Below are positions 1-8,376 of a DNA stretch of 50,076 bases, piece by piece (position 1 is the stretch's first letter; each line of letters opens with the position of its first letter). The translations under genes were made by a program, and so were the position numbers. Origin of the DNA: Flavobacteriales bacterium (GTDB lineage: Bacteria; Bacteroidota; Bacteroidia; Flavobacteriales_D; Crocinitomicaceae); assembly GCA_013373595.1 (NCBI GenBank), contig JABXHO010000080.1:1-50076 (forward strand), written 5' to 3'. The notes beneath the pieces were generated by a model. That model did no database searches. It was not told the DNA's origin and saw only the letters and a program-made list of their open reading frames with translations.

Positions 1-87
1 AACATTGAAGAGTTTAAGGAAATCGTTTACGAAGAAGTGAAAAGCATTTTTCAGGTGCGTTACCCGTACCATAATTTCCTCTACTAG
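1..87 (+). CDS. 3' end of an unidentified protein (partial)
   Basis: Frame 1 is open from the first base to a TAG at 85-87 and gives 28 residues ending in RYPYHNFLY. The gene begins outside the window. The 28 residues are charged and helical at first (EEFKEIVYEEVK) and then aromatic. I do not recognise the family. A strong terminator hairpin follows 40 bp later, which supports this being a true gene end. Confidence 0.55.
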   Translation, partial: NIEEFKEIVYEEVKSIFQVRYPYHNFLY

Positions 88-127
88 TAGAGAGTAATTT
101 CCTCACTAAACGAAATGTACTAAAGCA

Positions 128-159
128 AAAAAGCGCCTATCGATTGATAGGCGCTTTTT
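128..159. terminator. Bidirectional intrinsic terminator
   Basis: A perfect 14-bp stem (128-141 with 146-159) closes a GATT loop. The arms are A-rich on the left and T-rich on the right, so each strand reads a GC-rich hairpin followed by a T run. It lies between two convergent genes and can terminate both. Confidence 0.9.
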
Positions 160-178
160 CATTCTATAGTTTTGTGAT

Positions 179-2446
179 TTAAGGCTTCTTACCATTCACG
201 AGTTGAACAAATCCATGTCCTTCGTGCTCTTTTCCATCGATTCCTGTAACAGTGTATCGTACGAAGTATGTTCCATCTTCAGCAAAATTACCACCTTCAA
301 TGAATCCATTCCATGCAGAGTTCAATCCGTTCGCTTCGTAGACTACATTACCCCATCTATTTAAGATGATAAACTCGAGGTCTGCAGCATTTTGAACATC
401 AATGAAGAAAATATCATTTTGGTTATCGCCATTCGGTGTAAATACGTTTGGAACGTAAATTTCAGGTTGAGGGTAGAAACAGCTACCATCATCGAACAAG
501 GCGTTTGGATCATAGTTCTGTGCTGTTGGATCGGTACATCCACATGACGTTACAGTTACCGTCGCATACGTTGTGTCTGAACATCCTCCAGCATCCGTTG
601 CCACTAATTGAATAAGCGCTGTATTCGTGAATACTTGTGTTTGAGGATTTGTGTTCGTTGTCGCTACAACATTCCCATCAAAGTTCCATTCATAACTCAC
701 CGCATTTTGACTTGTGTTTGTGAAAAGTACTTCCAGCGGAGAACATCCTGCTTGAGGCGAAGCGTTGAAACTTGCTACAGGTGGAGGTGTAACATCTACA
801 AAGACACTGTCCTGTGCTGTACAAACATCATCTATTACAGTAAAGTAGTACCAACCAGAAGAGATATTTTCCCAAACCGTTGCATCAATAGAGTTCGGAC
901 TGTTTGCTCCAGGTCCAACCCATTCGTAGAGCGGAGTTCCACTTTGCCCCGTCACAACTGCACTCACGGCTCCTGTAGGATCACAAGGTGCGGAAGGGAA
1001 TGAGAGAACGGTATCCACCGATAATGTTTGATTTAAGGTGATGGTGACGGTATCTGTTCCCGTGTAGCCACAGGCGTCCGTTGCGGTCACAATATAGTCG
1101 ATAGAGCCCGATAAGGTTCCTTGGGGTGTCGATAAGTAGACGGTATCACCTGTCTGGTTATTTGGGTCATTCCATGTGTACGTGTAAGGTGCTGCTCCTC
1201 CTGTTGCGGATACATCTACCATAACTGAATCGTTGGCGCAGAATTCCAGAGGATCTGGTTCGTTAATTTGGATATCAACGGTATCAACGATATAAAGCGT
1301 TCCGCTGGATACGATTGTGTCTCCACAAACAGTAATGGTCGTTGCCGTTATCGTGATAAACTCAAGGTTATCAGGAATTCCATCGGCAAGTGGGTCAATC
1401 GTTAGAATTACAGTGTCTTGACCTGGAAGGAAAGTAACTGGATTCTGAAGAGCAGGGTAATCTGTACCACTTGTTGCTGTTCCAGTAATGTCATAGTTTA
1501 CAATCAAGGTGTCACCTATTTGCGATTGAGGACGAACAAACATCAAATCTGCTGTTGTACAGCCTTCAACTACTGTTGTGTCTCCAGAAACTGTTGCTAC
1601 TGCAACTTCGACTGCTTCAGAGCTAAATGAATTCGCTTGTAAGAATACTCCCGAGTCATATGCTTGGTCGCCAACATTACAAATAGCGAGTTTGATGTGG
1701 TATGTTTGATTACATTGAACAGATGCGTTGGCAGAAAGAACCGTAGTTAGTCCGTCATATTGAACAGCGGTTCCATATGCTGCTCCATTTTGGTTGTCGG
1801 TATAAAATGCTGGGTATTGTGATGCTCCAGGCCCAAGGTTGTTGATAGTAACAGGAACAGTAGTACCTGGTATGATAGCAAGGTTTTGTCCTCCGGCTGG
1901 ATATCCCGCCAATGTGTAAGGTCCTGATATTCCAGGTCCCCATAAGAAAAATCCAAACGCATCATTATAGCTTGATGGAGAGAATTCTGGATATTCATCT
2001 GAACCAAACATGTAATTAAATGAAATGGTATCACCAGATGGAACGAAGTCAAACTCCAAAACGATTCCATTAGTGGGAGAAGCGTTGGCAATGGCGTTCA
2101 AATGTGGATCTGTTCCTACGTTTGGTGTTGCGGGAGTATTGTCTGTAAAACTTCCACTACTGTTTGGACCAATTGCCCCAACACTATTACCAGTGGTTAG
2201 TACAACTCCGCTTGGAATTGGGAAAGTTGTTCCAGCTGCATCAAAAAAGGCTGCGTTACCTTGAATATTTGTTGCGTTAAGTGGTGTTCCATTTACCGTG
2301 ATGTTGGTTGCAGTTACCCCGAAACCAAGTAAAACATTTTGAACTAATTCCGCTGGAGTTTGCGTATTTGTAACGTTTATCTGCGAAAACGCTGATGTTC
2401 CCAGCAATATCGAAAATGCTGAAACTAAAACTGTTCGTAATGACAT
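179..2446 (-). CDS. Secreted choice-of-anchor-L / gliding-motility-associated C-terminal domain protein
   Basis: This 755-residue protein is probably exported by Sec and then moved to the cell surface by T9SS. A signal peptide covers residues 1-22, ending SAFSQ. Residues about 55-270 match the choice-of-anchor-L pattern (VVLTTGN, FDFVPSGDTISFNYMFGSDEYPE-type core). About 285-390 looks like a Calx-beta domain (TATSGTDY). About 555-635 is a PKD domain (NTSQNAVSYEWNFDGN). A Cys motif GCTDPTAQNYDPNA precedes the C-terminal domain, about 660-755, which starts IYVPNVFTPNGDNQNDIF and is the gliding-associated (CHU_C-like) type. The role is adhesion or surface display; the ligand is unknown. It stands alone, transcribed towards a terminator. 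The domain calls are from family knowledge; the function is inference. Confidence 0.9.
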   Translation of the reverse strand: MSLRTVLVSAFSILLGTSAFSQINVTNTQTPAELVQNVLLGFGVTATNITVNGTPLNATNIQGNAAFFDAAGTTFPIPSGVVLTTGNSVGAIGPNSSGSFTDNTPATPNVGTDPHLNAIANASPTNGIVLEFDFVPSGDTISFNYMFGSDEYPEFSPSSYNDAFGFFLWGPGISGPYTLAGYPAGGQNLAIIPGTTVPVTINNLGPGASQYPAFYTDNQNGAAYGTAVQYDGLTTVLSANASVQCNQTYHIKLAICNVGDQAYDSGVFLQANSFSSEAVEVAVATVSGDTTVVEGCTTADLMFVRPQSQIGDTLIVNYDITGTATSGTDYPALQNPVTFLPGQDTVILTIDPLADGIPDNLEFITITATTITVCGDTIVSSGTLYIVDTVDIQINEPDPLEFCANDSVMVDVSATGGAAPYTYTWNDPNNQTGDTVYLSTPQGTLSGSIDYIVTATDACGYTGTDTVTITLNQTLSVDTVLSFPSAPCDPTGAVSAVVTGQSGTPLYEWVGPGANSPNSIDATVWENISSGWYYFTVIDDVCTAQDSVFVDVTPPPVASFNASPQAGCSPLEVLFTNTSQNAVSYEWNFDGNVVATTNTNPQTQVFTNTALIQLVATDAGGCSDTTYATVTVTSCGCTDPTAQNYDPNALFDDGSCFYPQPEIYVPNVFTPNGDNQNDIFFIDVQNAADLEFIILNRWGNVVYEANGLNSAWNGFIEGGNFAEDGTYFVRYTVTGIDGKEHEGHGFVQLVNGKKP

Positions 2447-2577
2447 AAAAAGAGTATTTACTAATTAGACTGTAAAAGTCCCAAATTGGTTGCACGAAAA
2501 TCGAATATTCGATCCGAATTCCCTAATTATTTTCGATAAAATAACGACTTTTAGAGTTCTCAATTAAAAAATACAAC

Positions 2578-3969
2578 ATGGAGAATACACAAAACTACAT
2601 TGCAGAGAACAAAGAACGTTTTTTAGAAGAGTTGCTGGACTTGCTTCGAATCCCTTCTATTTCAGCTGATGCAGCGTATGCTGGAGATGTACTTAAAACG
2701 GCAGAAAACATCGCTTCAAACCTCAAAAATGCAGGGGCAGAAAATGTAGAAATTTGTGAAACGGCTGGATATCCGGTGGTTTATGCTGACAAAATTATCG
2801 ATCCGTCACTTCCGACAGTTTTGGTGTACGGGCATTACGATGTGCAGCCTGCAGATCCGATCGATTTGTGGACAAGTCCTCCCTTTGAGCCTGTTGTAAA
2901 GAAAACGGACATTCATCCCGATGGAGCGATTTTCGCACGTGGAGCTTGTGACGATAAAGGACAAATGTTTATGCACGTGAAGGCTTTCGAAGCAATGGTG
3001 CAATCAGGAGAACTTGCCTGCAACGTTAAGTTTATGATTGAAGGTGAAGAAGAAGTGGGAAGTGAAAACCTCGGAATTTTCGTGAAAGAGAACAAAGAGC
3101 GTTTGTCCGCGGATATTATTTTGGTTTCAGACACAGGAATGTTAGCAAATGATGTTCCATCCATCACAACTGGACTAAGAGGTTTGAGTTATGTGGAGGT
3201 AGAAGTAACAGGACCAAATCGTGATCTACACTCAGGATTGTACGGAGGTTGCGTAGCGAATCCAATCAATATTTTATCGAAGATGATCGCATCTTTACAC
3301 GATGAAAACAACCACATTACCATTCCTGGTTTTTACGATCGCGTAGTAGAATTGACGGATGAAGAGCGTGCTGAAATGGCGAAGGCTCCATTTAGTAAGG
3401 AGGCGTACTGTAAAGCATTAGACATTGAAGATGTTTACGGAGAAGAAGGATACTCAACAATGGAAAGAGGTTCGATCCGTCCGACTTTGGATGTGAACGG
3501 AATCTGGGGAGGTTACACCGGAGAAGGTGCAAAAACGGTGATTGCGTCCAAAGCATATGCAAAAATTTCGATGCGACTGGTTCCAGATCAAGATCCTGAA
3601 GAAATCACAAACTTGTTCTTAAATCACTTTGAGTCGATTGCACCAAAAGGAGCAAAAGTGAAGGTGACACCACATCATGGTGGAGAACCAGCGGTAACGC
3701 CAATCGATTCTGTTGGATACAAAGCAGCGAGCATGGCTTACGAAAAAACATTTGGAAAGAAACCAATTCCTGTAAGAAGTGGAGGTTCTATTCCGATCGT
3801 AGCAATGTTCGAAAAAGAACTCGGTTTGAAGACAATTTTGATGGGATTTGGTTTGGATAGCGATGCGATTCATTCACCAAACGAACACTACGGATTGTTT
3901 AATTATTACCGCGGAATTGAAACCATTCCACATTTTTACGTTGCATTTAGTGAACTGCATAATAAATAA
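2578..3969 (+). CDS. M20 family dipeptidase (CNDP-like)
   Basis: This 463-residue cytosolic di-zinc peptidase of the M20 family probably hydrolyses dipeptides or other short peptides. There is no signal peptide. Metal-site motifs are visible: YGHYDVQP (H86, D88), RGACDDKGQ (D125 as the bridging Asp), EGEEEVGS (E158 as general base, E159 as ligand), SDTG (about residue 185) and DSDAIHSPNEHY near the C-terminus (His ligand). A dimerisation lid domain fills the middle, as in carnosinase/CNDP2-type members. Length is usual for the family. The LEA-like lipoprotein gene follows 3 bp after the stop, so the two are probably cotranscribed. The substrate cannot be read from sequence. Confidence 0.93.
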   Translation: MENTQNYIAENKERFLEELLDLLRIPSISADAAYAGDVLKTAENIASNLKNAGAENVEICETAGYPVVYADKIIDPSLPTVLVYGHYDVQPADPIDLWTSPPFEPVVKKTDIHPDGAIFARGACDDKGQMFMHVKAFEAMVQSGELACNVKFMIEGEEEVGSENLGIFVKENKERLSADIILVSDTGMLANDVPSITTGLRGLSYVEVEVTGPNRDLHSGLYGGCVANPINILSKMIASLHDENNHITIPGFYDRVVELTDEERAEMAKAPFSKEAYCKALDIEDVYGEEGYSTMERGSIRPTLDVNGIWGGYTGEGAKTVIASKAYAKISMRLVPDQDPEEITNLFLNHFESIAPKGAKVKVTPHHGGEPAVTPIDSVGYKAASMAYEKTFGKKPIPVRSGGSIPIVAMFEKELGLKTILMGFGLDSDAIHSPNEHYGLFNYYRGIETIPHFYVAFSELHNK

Positions 3970-3972
3970 GTC

Positions 3973-4428
3973 ATGAAGTACATCATAGTAATCGGTATTG
4001 TTTTGGGAATGGCAACGTCTTGTACGTTCTATGAACCAGAAATGCGTGGAGGCGAATCCTTCAAGATGGAGAAATTCGACGGAAATGAAATTCGCTTTTC
4101 AGCTGGCGCTAAGGTGTACAATGGAAATTGGTTCGCTGTAAAATTGAAAAAATCAACATTTGATCTCTATGTCGATGGTGATTACATGGGAAAAGTGCAC
4201 TTGCTGAAAAAGGTAAAAATGAAAGCAAAGAAGGAAACAGACCTTCAAGCAAATTTTTTAGCTGAATTGGAAGGAAATGCACTGATGAAGTCGCTCGGTT
4301 TAGCCATGAAAGGTGATGTCGAGGTGCGCATGAAAGGAAAAATCAAGGGAGGAGTGTTTATCTTCTCTAAGAAGTTGGATTTCGACGAAAAGCGTACGGT
4401 GAATGGAAGATCACTTAGCGGAAGGTAA
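3973..4428 (+). CDS. LEA type 2-like lipoprotein
   Basis: This 151-residue protein has a short lipoprotein signal ending in MATSC (Cys about residue 17), so it is probably lipid-anchored. The body has a beta-rich pattern with repeated phrases such as NWFAVKLKKSTFDLYVDGDYMGKV, typical of LEA14/WHy immunoglobulin-like domains (NPNxxxVxxxxLxxxLxxNG type). It starts 3 bp after the dipeptidase stop, which suggests one mRNA. The function is unknown; LEA-2 domains are often linked to stress, and no direct sign of that is visible here. Confidence 0.75.
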   Translation: MKYIIVIGIVLGMATSCTFYEPEMRGGESFKMEKFDGNEIRFSAGAKVYNGNWFAVKLKKSTFDLYVDGDYMGKVHLLKKVKMKAKKETDLQANFLAELEGNALMKSLGLAMKGDVEVRMKGKIKGGVFIFSKKLDFDEKRTVNGRSLSGR

Positions 4429-4482
4429 ATGATTGCGGAGCGACTACCCTATAAATGTTGAAATATGCATATTGATATGTAT

Positions 4483-4510
4483 CGTGGGCTGAGTGAAGTC
4501 GAAGCCCACG
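4483..4510. repeat. Dispersed hairpin repeat, copy 1
   Basis: Eight-base arms CGTGGGCT and AGCCCACG flank a 12-nt centre GAGTGAAGTCGA. The same central word (GAGYGRAGTCGA) with different complementary arms occurs at 41599-41620. That fits a short dispersed intergenic palindromic element rather than a terminator, since there is no adjacent T run. Confidence 0.6.
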
Positions 4511-4527
4511 GTACTATTCGATTCAAA

Positions 4528-6837
4528 TTATCCTTCTAAATACAAACGATGAATTCGTGAAGAGAAGTGCGTCATAACTTCGTATGGGATCGTGTTCATT
4601 TTGGACGCGAGTTCTTGAATGGTTTGATGATTTCCAATAATTTCCACACGATCCTTTTCGTGTACGTCGATGCCAGTGACGTCCACCATTATCATGTCCA
4701 TACAGACATTTCCTACTATTTGGCAATAGCTTCCATTGATAAAAACACCGCCTTTCCCTTGACTTAAACTTCGACTCAAACCGTCGGCGTAGCCAACTGG
4801 AATAACGGCAATTTTCGTTTCCTTTTTCGCCATGAAAGTACGGCCGTACCCTACTGAGTCTCCTGAGTTAAGATGTTTCACTTGCGAAACCGAGCTGTAC
4901 CACGAAATGGCAGGTTTTAAATGCTGAGACGTATTCTCATTTGCTGAAATACCATACATTCCCATGCCTAATCGGACCATGTCGAACTGCGCATCTGAAT
5001 AGTTGACAATTCCTGCCGAATTCAAGATGTGACGAAGAGGTGTGTTGGGTAGTTCCGCTATCAGCTGATTGGAGATTTCGGTAAAAAGCGCAATTTGTTG
5101 AAGTGTAAACGCGGAAGATGGTACATCTGATTCGGCCAAATGCGAGTAAATACTCTTCACCCATATTTCTGGCTGCGATTGTATTTTATGTATGAGTTGG
5201 TTGATATCATCAGCTCCAAACCCCAATCGATTCATGCCCGTTTCCAATTTAATATGAACGGGATAATTGGAACGCCCCAGCAAAACGAGTTGTTGAATAA
5301 AAGCTTCCAGTTGGCGGTGAGAGAAGATGGCTGGTTCTAACTGATGTTCAATGCAAGCCGCAAATGATTCTTCTTCACAATTCATTACCATAATGGGCAG
5401 TGTAACACCACTTTCGCGTAGTTCAATGCCTTCATTTGGGTACGCGACACCCAAATAATTCACACCAATGCGTTCGAGAAATTGCCCCATTTTGGTGGCG
5501 TTCGATCCGTACGAGGATGCTTTCACCATGCACATCAAACGAGTCGATTCGTTCAAGGTAGACTTCAAGTACGAGATGTTTTTTCGGATCGCGTCCAGAT
5601 CGATCTGTACATATGTTTGATGCGGATGTAGCTTTAGTTGTGCTGCCAATTGTTCCAACTGGGCCGCTCGATTTCCTTTGATGAGCACCGAAGCATTCGA
5701 AAGTTGAGCTGCCGTGTCGGCATTTGGAACATGCTGTATGACCTTGTCAACGGAAAATTCCTGCGCAAGCCGCGAAATCCATTCAGGAAGTTCAATTTTT
5801 TCAGTTCCGAATCCAACCACGAGTATGCGTCTGTTGCTGGGCGCATTCGCCATTTGATATTCCAATGCGTAGCGAAGTGAATCTTCATCCAAATTGTATG
5901 CATCGTTGAGAACCGTCGTATTTCGAATTCCTTCGAACATTTCCAATCGCATGGAAAGTGGCTTGAGTAAAGCAATGCGTTCTTTGATTTTTCCGTCGGA
6001 AATGCCAATCAATTGTGCAGTTGCGATAGCCAGTGAAGCATTTAATCGTTGTATTCGATCGTGAGACGAGAAATCATTCAGAAATGAGTCGAATGTTGTT
6101 GGATCGATTCCTGTCCCATTCGATATAGAAAGATTCATCTCTGCAGGAAACACAAAGTGCTTTGCATTTTTAAATAGTAGAAGTTTCTCTGCCAAATGCG
6201 CTTCCTTCGTTGAAAAATTAGATCGATGTGCGTTGCCAAGCCCTGTGAAAATACCGTAAGTCGGTTGAATCATGCGAACGAGGTGTTCCATGTCTCCTGG
6301 CTCGGATATTCCTGCTTCAATTAAGGCGATTTCGGCCTGTGGTGTCATTTCCAATAACGACAGCGCAACACCCAATCGAGAGTTATAACTTTTTGGACTC
6401 CGAACAACGCGAATATCGGAGGAAATTAATTCAGACAGCCATTCTTTGACGGTCGTTTTCCCATAGCTTCCTGTGATGGCAAGTACAGGATAGTCGAATT
6501 GCTGGCGATGAAACGCTGCCAAGCTTTGCAAGGCTTCAAAGGTGTTGGGGACAACGATTTCGAAGGTGTTTTCTAAATGCTTCGTACTTCCACTTTTGGA
6601 AACCACAAAATGACGAACGCCTTTGGCGTAGGCATCATCGATAAACGCATGACCATCTCGAAACGAGCCGTGCAAGGCAAAAAAGAGTGAAGATTCGCCC
6701 GAACTGATCTTTCGAGTGTCGTATGACACGTTCGTAATCACTTCATTTGAAGTGGTTGTTTGCGAGAAAAGCGAAGAAATTTTACTGTATTCGTAATTCA
6801 GTTTCAATGCGCGATTTTGTTGTAGCACGATCGGCAA
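4528..6837 (-). CDS. murF-alr: Bifunctional MurF (UDP-MurNAc-tripeptide:D-Ala-D-Ala ligase) / alanine racemase
   Basis: This 769-residue fusion of two cell-wall enzymes is a known Bacteroidota architecture. Residues about 14-400 are MurF: the ATP loop GSYGKTT (123-129), the central Mur ligase domain and the C-terminal MRLEMFEG region, joining D-Ala-D-Ala to the UDP-MurNAc tripeptide. About 408-769 is a PLP alanine racemase supplying D-Ala: VQIDLDAIRKN, the PLP lysine K439 in CMVKASSYG, and the catalytic Tyr in VGYGRTF (Y664). The ATG start at 6837 overlaps tdk by 34 bp. An in-frame TTG at 6807-6805 overlaps the tdk stop as TTGA and would remove ten residues that look non-homologous, so it may be the real start. 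It is probably cotranscribed with tdk. Confidence 0.93.
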   Translation of the reverse strand: MPIVLQQNRALKLNYEYSKISSLFSQTTTSNEVITNVSYDTRKISSGESSLFFALHGSFRDGHAFIDDAYAKGVRHFVVSKSGSTKHLENTFEIVVPNTFEALQSLAAFHRQQFDYPVLAITGSYGKTTVKEWLSELISSDIRVVRSPKSYNSRLGVALSLLEMTPQAEIALIEAGISEPGDMEHLVRMIQPTYGIFTGLGNAHRSNFSTKEAHLAEKLLLFKNAKHFVFPAEMNLSISNGTGIDPTTFDSFLNDFSSHDRIQRLNASLAIATAQLIGISDGKIKERIALLKPLSMRLEMFEGIRNTTVLNDAYNLDEDSLRYALEYQMANAPSNRRILVVGFGTEKIELPEWISRLAQEFSVDKVIQHVPNADTAAQLSNASVLIKGNRAAQLEQLAAQLKLHPHQTYVQIDLDAIRKNISYLKSTLNESTRLMCMVKASSYGSNATKMGQFLERIGVNYLGVAYPNEGIELRESGVTLPIMVMNCEEESFAACIEHQLEPAIFSHRQLEAFIQQLVLLGRSNYPVHIKLETGMNRLGFGADDINQLIHKIQSQPEIWVKSIYSHLAESDVPSSAFTLQQIALFTEISNQLIAELPNTPLRHILNSAGIVNYSDAQFDMVRLGMGMYGISANENTSQHLKPAISWYSSVSQVKHLNSGDSVGYGRTFMAKKETKIAVIPVGYADGLSRSLSQGKGGVFINGSYCQIVGNVCMDMIMVDVTGIDVHEKDRVEIIGNHQTIQELASKMNTIPYEVMTHFSSRIHRLYLEG

Positions 6838-7379
6838 AGTGGCTTGTATTCGTCAACTGCTCCAACGAGTACTTGCTCTTTGTCCTCAACAGTTCGATGA
6901 GAGAATTGTGCCAAGTTACCGCAAGATACGCAAATCGCGTGAACCTTCGTGACGTATTCAGCAATCGATAATAATTTTGGCATCGGACCGAAAGGAACTC
7001 CTTTAAAATCCATGTCTAGTCCTGCAATAATTACCCGAACGCCGTGTTCTGCCAAATGATTACACACCTCCGTGATGTCATCATCGAAAAATTGCGCTTC
7101 GTCAATCGCGACTACGCGTTCTTTCTTCCAAATATCCAAAATCTCCTTTGAGCTATTCACGCAGACAGCTTCAAAACTTGTCCCCTGATGACTCACTACA
7201 TTCTTTTTGTGGTAGCGATTGTCAACTGTTGGTTTGACAAGTAATAATTTCTGATTGGCAAATTCCGCGCGACGTAAACGTCGGATTAATTCTTCCGTTT
7301 TTCCTGAGAACATGGAGCCGCACACGACTTCAATCCAACCGTGTGATCGACCTTCTTCTGGAAAATGCTCTAAAAACAT
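6804..7379 (-). CDS. tdk: Thymidine kinase
   Basis: This is a cytosolic type II (TK1-like) thymidine kinase that salvages thymidine to dTMP. The P-loop is GSMFSGKTEE, the Walker B-like motif is DEAQFF, the lasso/substrate region reads AGLDMDFKG, and two Cys pairs (CVSCG and CRSC) form the zinc site. I chose the ATG at 7379 (191 aa, starting MFLEHF) because family members in this phylum start this way. An in-frame ATG at 7409 would add ten residues (MLITQIEEKV). The stop overlaps the start of murF-alr. Confidence 0.93.
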   Translation of the reverse strand: MFLEHFPEEGRSHGWIEVVCGSMFSGKTEELIRRLRRAEFANQKLLLVKPTVDNRYHKKNVVSHQGTSFEAVCVNSSKEILDIWKKERVVAIDEAQFFDDDITEVCNHLAEHGVRVIIAGLDMDFKGVPFGPMPKLLSIAEYVTKVHAICVSCGNLAQFSHRTVEDKEQVLVGAVDEYKPLCRSCYNKIAH

Positions 7380-7461
7380 GACTTTTTCTTCTATTTGGGT
7401 TATCAACAACTCACCGAAGAGAACTCAGGATGATTTCTGATGGAAATGCGCTCGATTGAGT

Positions 7462-7469
7462 TAACTTTG
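7462..7469 (+). promoter_or_regulatory. Candidate -7 element (TAACTTTG)
   Basis: Exact match to the Bacteroidota -7 consensus TAnnTTTG, about 70 bp upstream of the acidic-protein gene at 7543. I see no good TTG-type -33 element at the usual spacing, so this is tentative. Confidence 0.35.
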
Positions 7470-7542
7470 GGAGTACAAATTGGCTAATTTGAAGGACAGT
7501 AAAAATTGTTCGTTAGCAACTTGTTTAAAATGTTGAAAAATC

Positions 7543-8376
7543 ATGGATGGATTGAAAAATTATCGCGAAAAAATAGAGAACATCAGCAAATTGGTGGATA
7601 AAATGGACGGTGGAGAATTGTCGATCCATGAGCTCGTAGAGCTGGAAAGCTTGACGCGTGAGTTGCACGAGAGAAGCATCATTTTGAAATACAAAGCCTT
7701 TGAAAATAAGGTGGGAGATGCTACTTCTGTTGAGGTGACCATGGAAGTTGTTCACGACGAAGAAGAAGTGGAAGAAAAAGAAGAAGTGGTTGAAGAAAAA
7801 GTGCAAGTAGAAGCACCCATTTTGGATTTTTCAATGTTCGATGAGCCAGAAGAAGAATTCACTCCAGAAGTGAAAATTGATGTTGTAGCAGAAGAAAAAG
7901 AGCCAGAAGTGGTAATTGAAGCTACACCTGAACCTGAACCAGAAGTGGCACCAGAACCCGAACCTGAGCCGATGAAAGAAGAGCCGATTGTGCCGACACC
8001 GCAGGTTGAACCTAAAGCGGAAGAGCCAACTGTTGAAGTTCCAGCGGAAGAACCAAAGGTGGAAGTAAAGGAAAAAGGATCTTCGTTCTTGGATCGATTA
8101 AGCATTTCGGATAATTCCATTAGTTCGCAGATTGCGGAACGAAAAATTGATACACTTTCTGGAGCGTTCGGAATCAATCAACGTTTGCTCTACATCAACG
8201 AATTGTTTGATGGATCGGGAGAGGAATTCTCAGATGCAGTAAAAATGCTCGATACACAGCCAGGACTCGACGATGCAAGCAATAAAATCGAAGAATTGGC
8301 ATTTAAATATTCATGGAATCCTGAGGAAGAAACAGTACTTGAGTTCCTTGCGATTATCAAACGACGTTATGCTTAA
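7543..8376 (+). CDS. Acidic E/P-rich protein with conserved ends
   Basis: This 277-residue protein has no signal peptide or TM segment. Residues 1-60 look like a helical coiled coil (KNYREKIENISKLVDKMD). About 65-175 is a low-complexity Glu/Pro/Val tract with PEPEPE runs, so it is probably disordered. The last 100 residues, from SFLDRLSISDNSISSQIAE to FLAIIKRRYA, look like a folded helical domain that I associate with uncharacterised Bacteroidota proteins. The next gene (M28 peptidase) starts inside its last codons, with an 8-bp overlap, so translation is probably coupled. I do not know the function; a scaffold or spacer role is only a guess. Confidence 0.85.
   Translation: MDGLKNYREKIENISKLVDKMDGGELSIHELVELESLTRELHERSIILKYKAFENKVGDATSVEVTMEVVHDEEEVEEKEEVVEEKVQVEAPILDFSMFDEPEEEFTPEVKIDVVAEEKEPEVVIEATPEPEPEVAPEPEPEPMKEEPIVPTPQVEPKAEEPTVEVPAEEPKVEVKEKGSSFLDRLSISDNSISSQIAERKIDTLSGAFGINQRLLYINELFDGSGEEFSDAVKMLDTQPGLDDASNKIEELAFKYSWNPEEETVLEFLAIIKRRYA

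Noticed and set aside
608-1003. 131-residue Arg/Cys-rich reading frame on the plus strand
   Set aside because: It is the complement of the large surface-protein gene at 179-2446, with shadow-like Arg/Cys-rich composition and no recognisable domain.
7912-7986. Glu/Pro repeat in the acidic protein as a DNA-level minisatellite
   Set aside because: The codons vary between GAA/GAG and CCA/CCT/CCC, so the repetition is at the protein level.
7752-8177. 141-residue Ser/Gly-rich reading frame on the minus strand
   Set aside because: It is the antisense reading of the Glu/Pro tract of the acidic protein at 7543-8376; low complexity copies itself.
8273-8368. Longer start for the M28 peptidase
   Set aside because: It would put 32 residues before a clean signal peptide and lie inside the previous gene; ATG 8369 is better.
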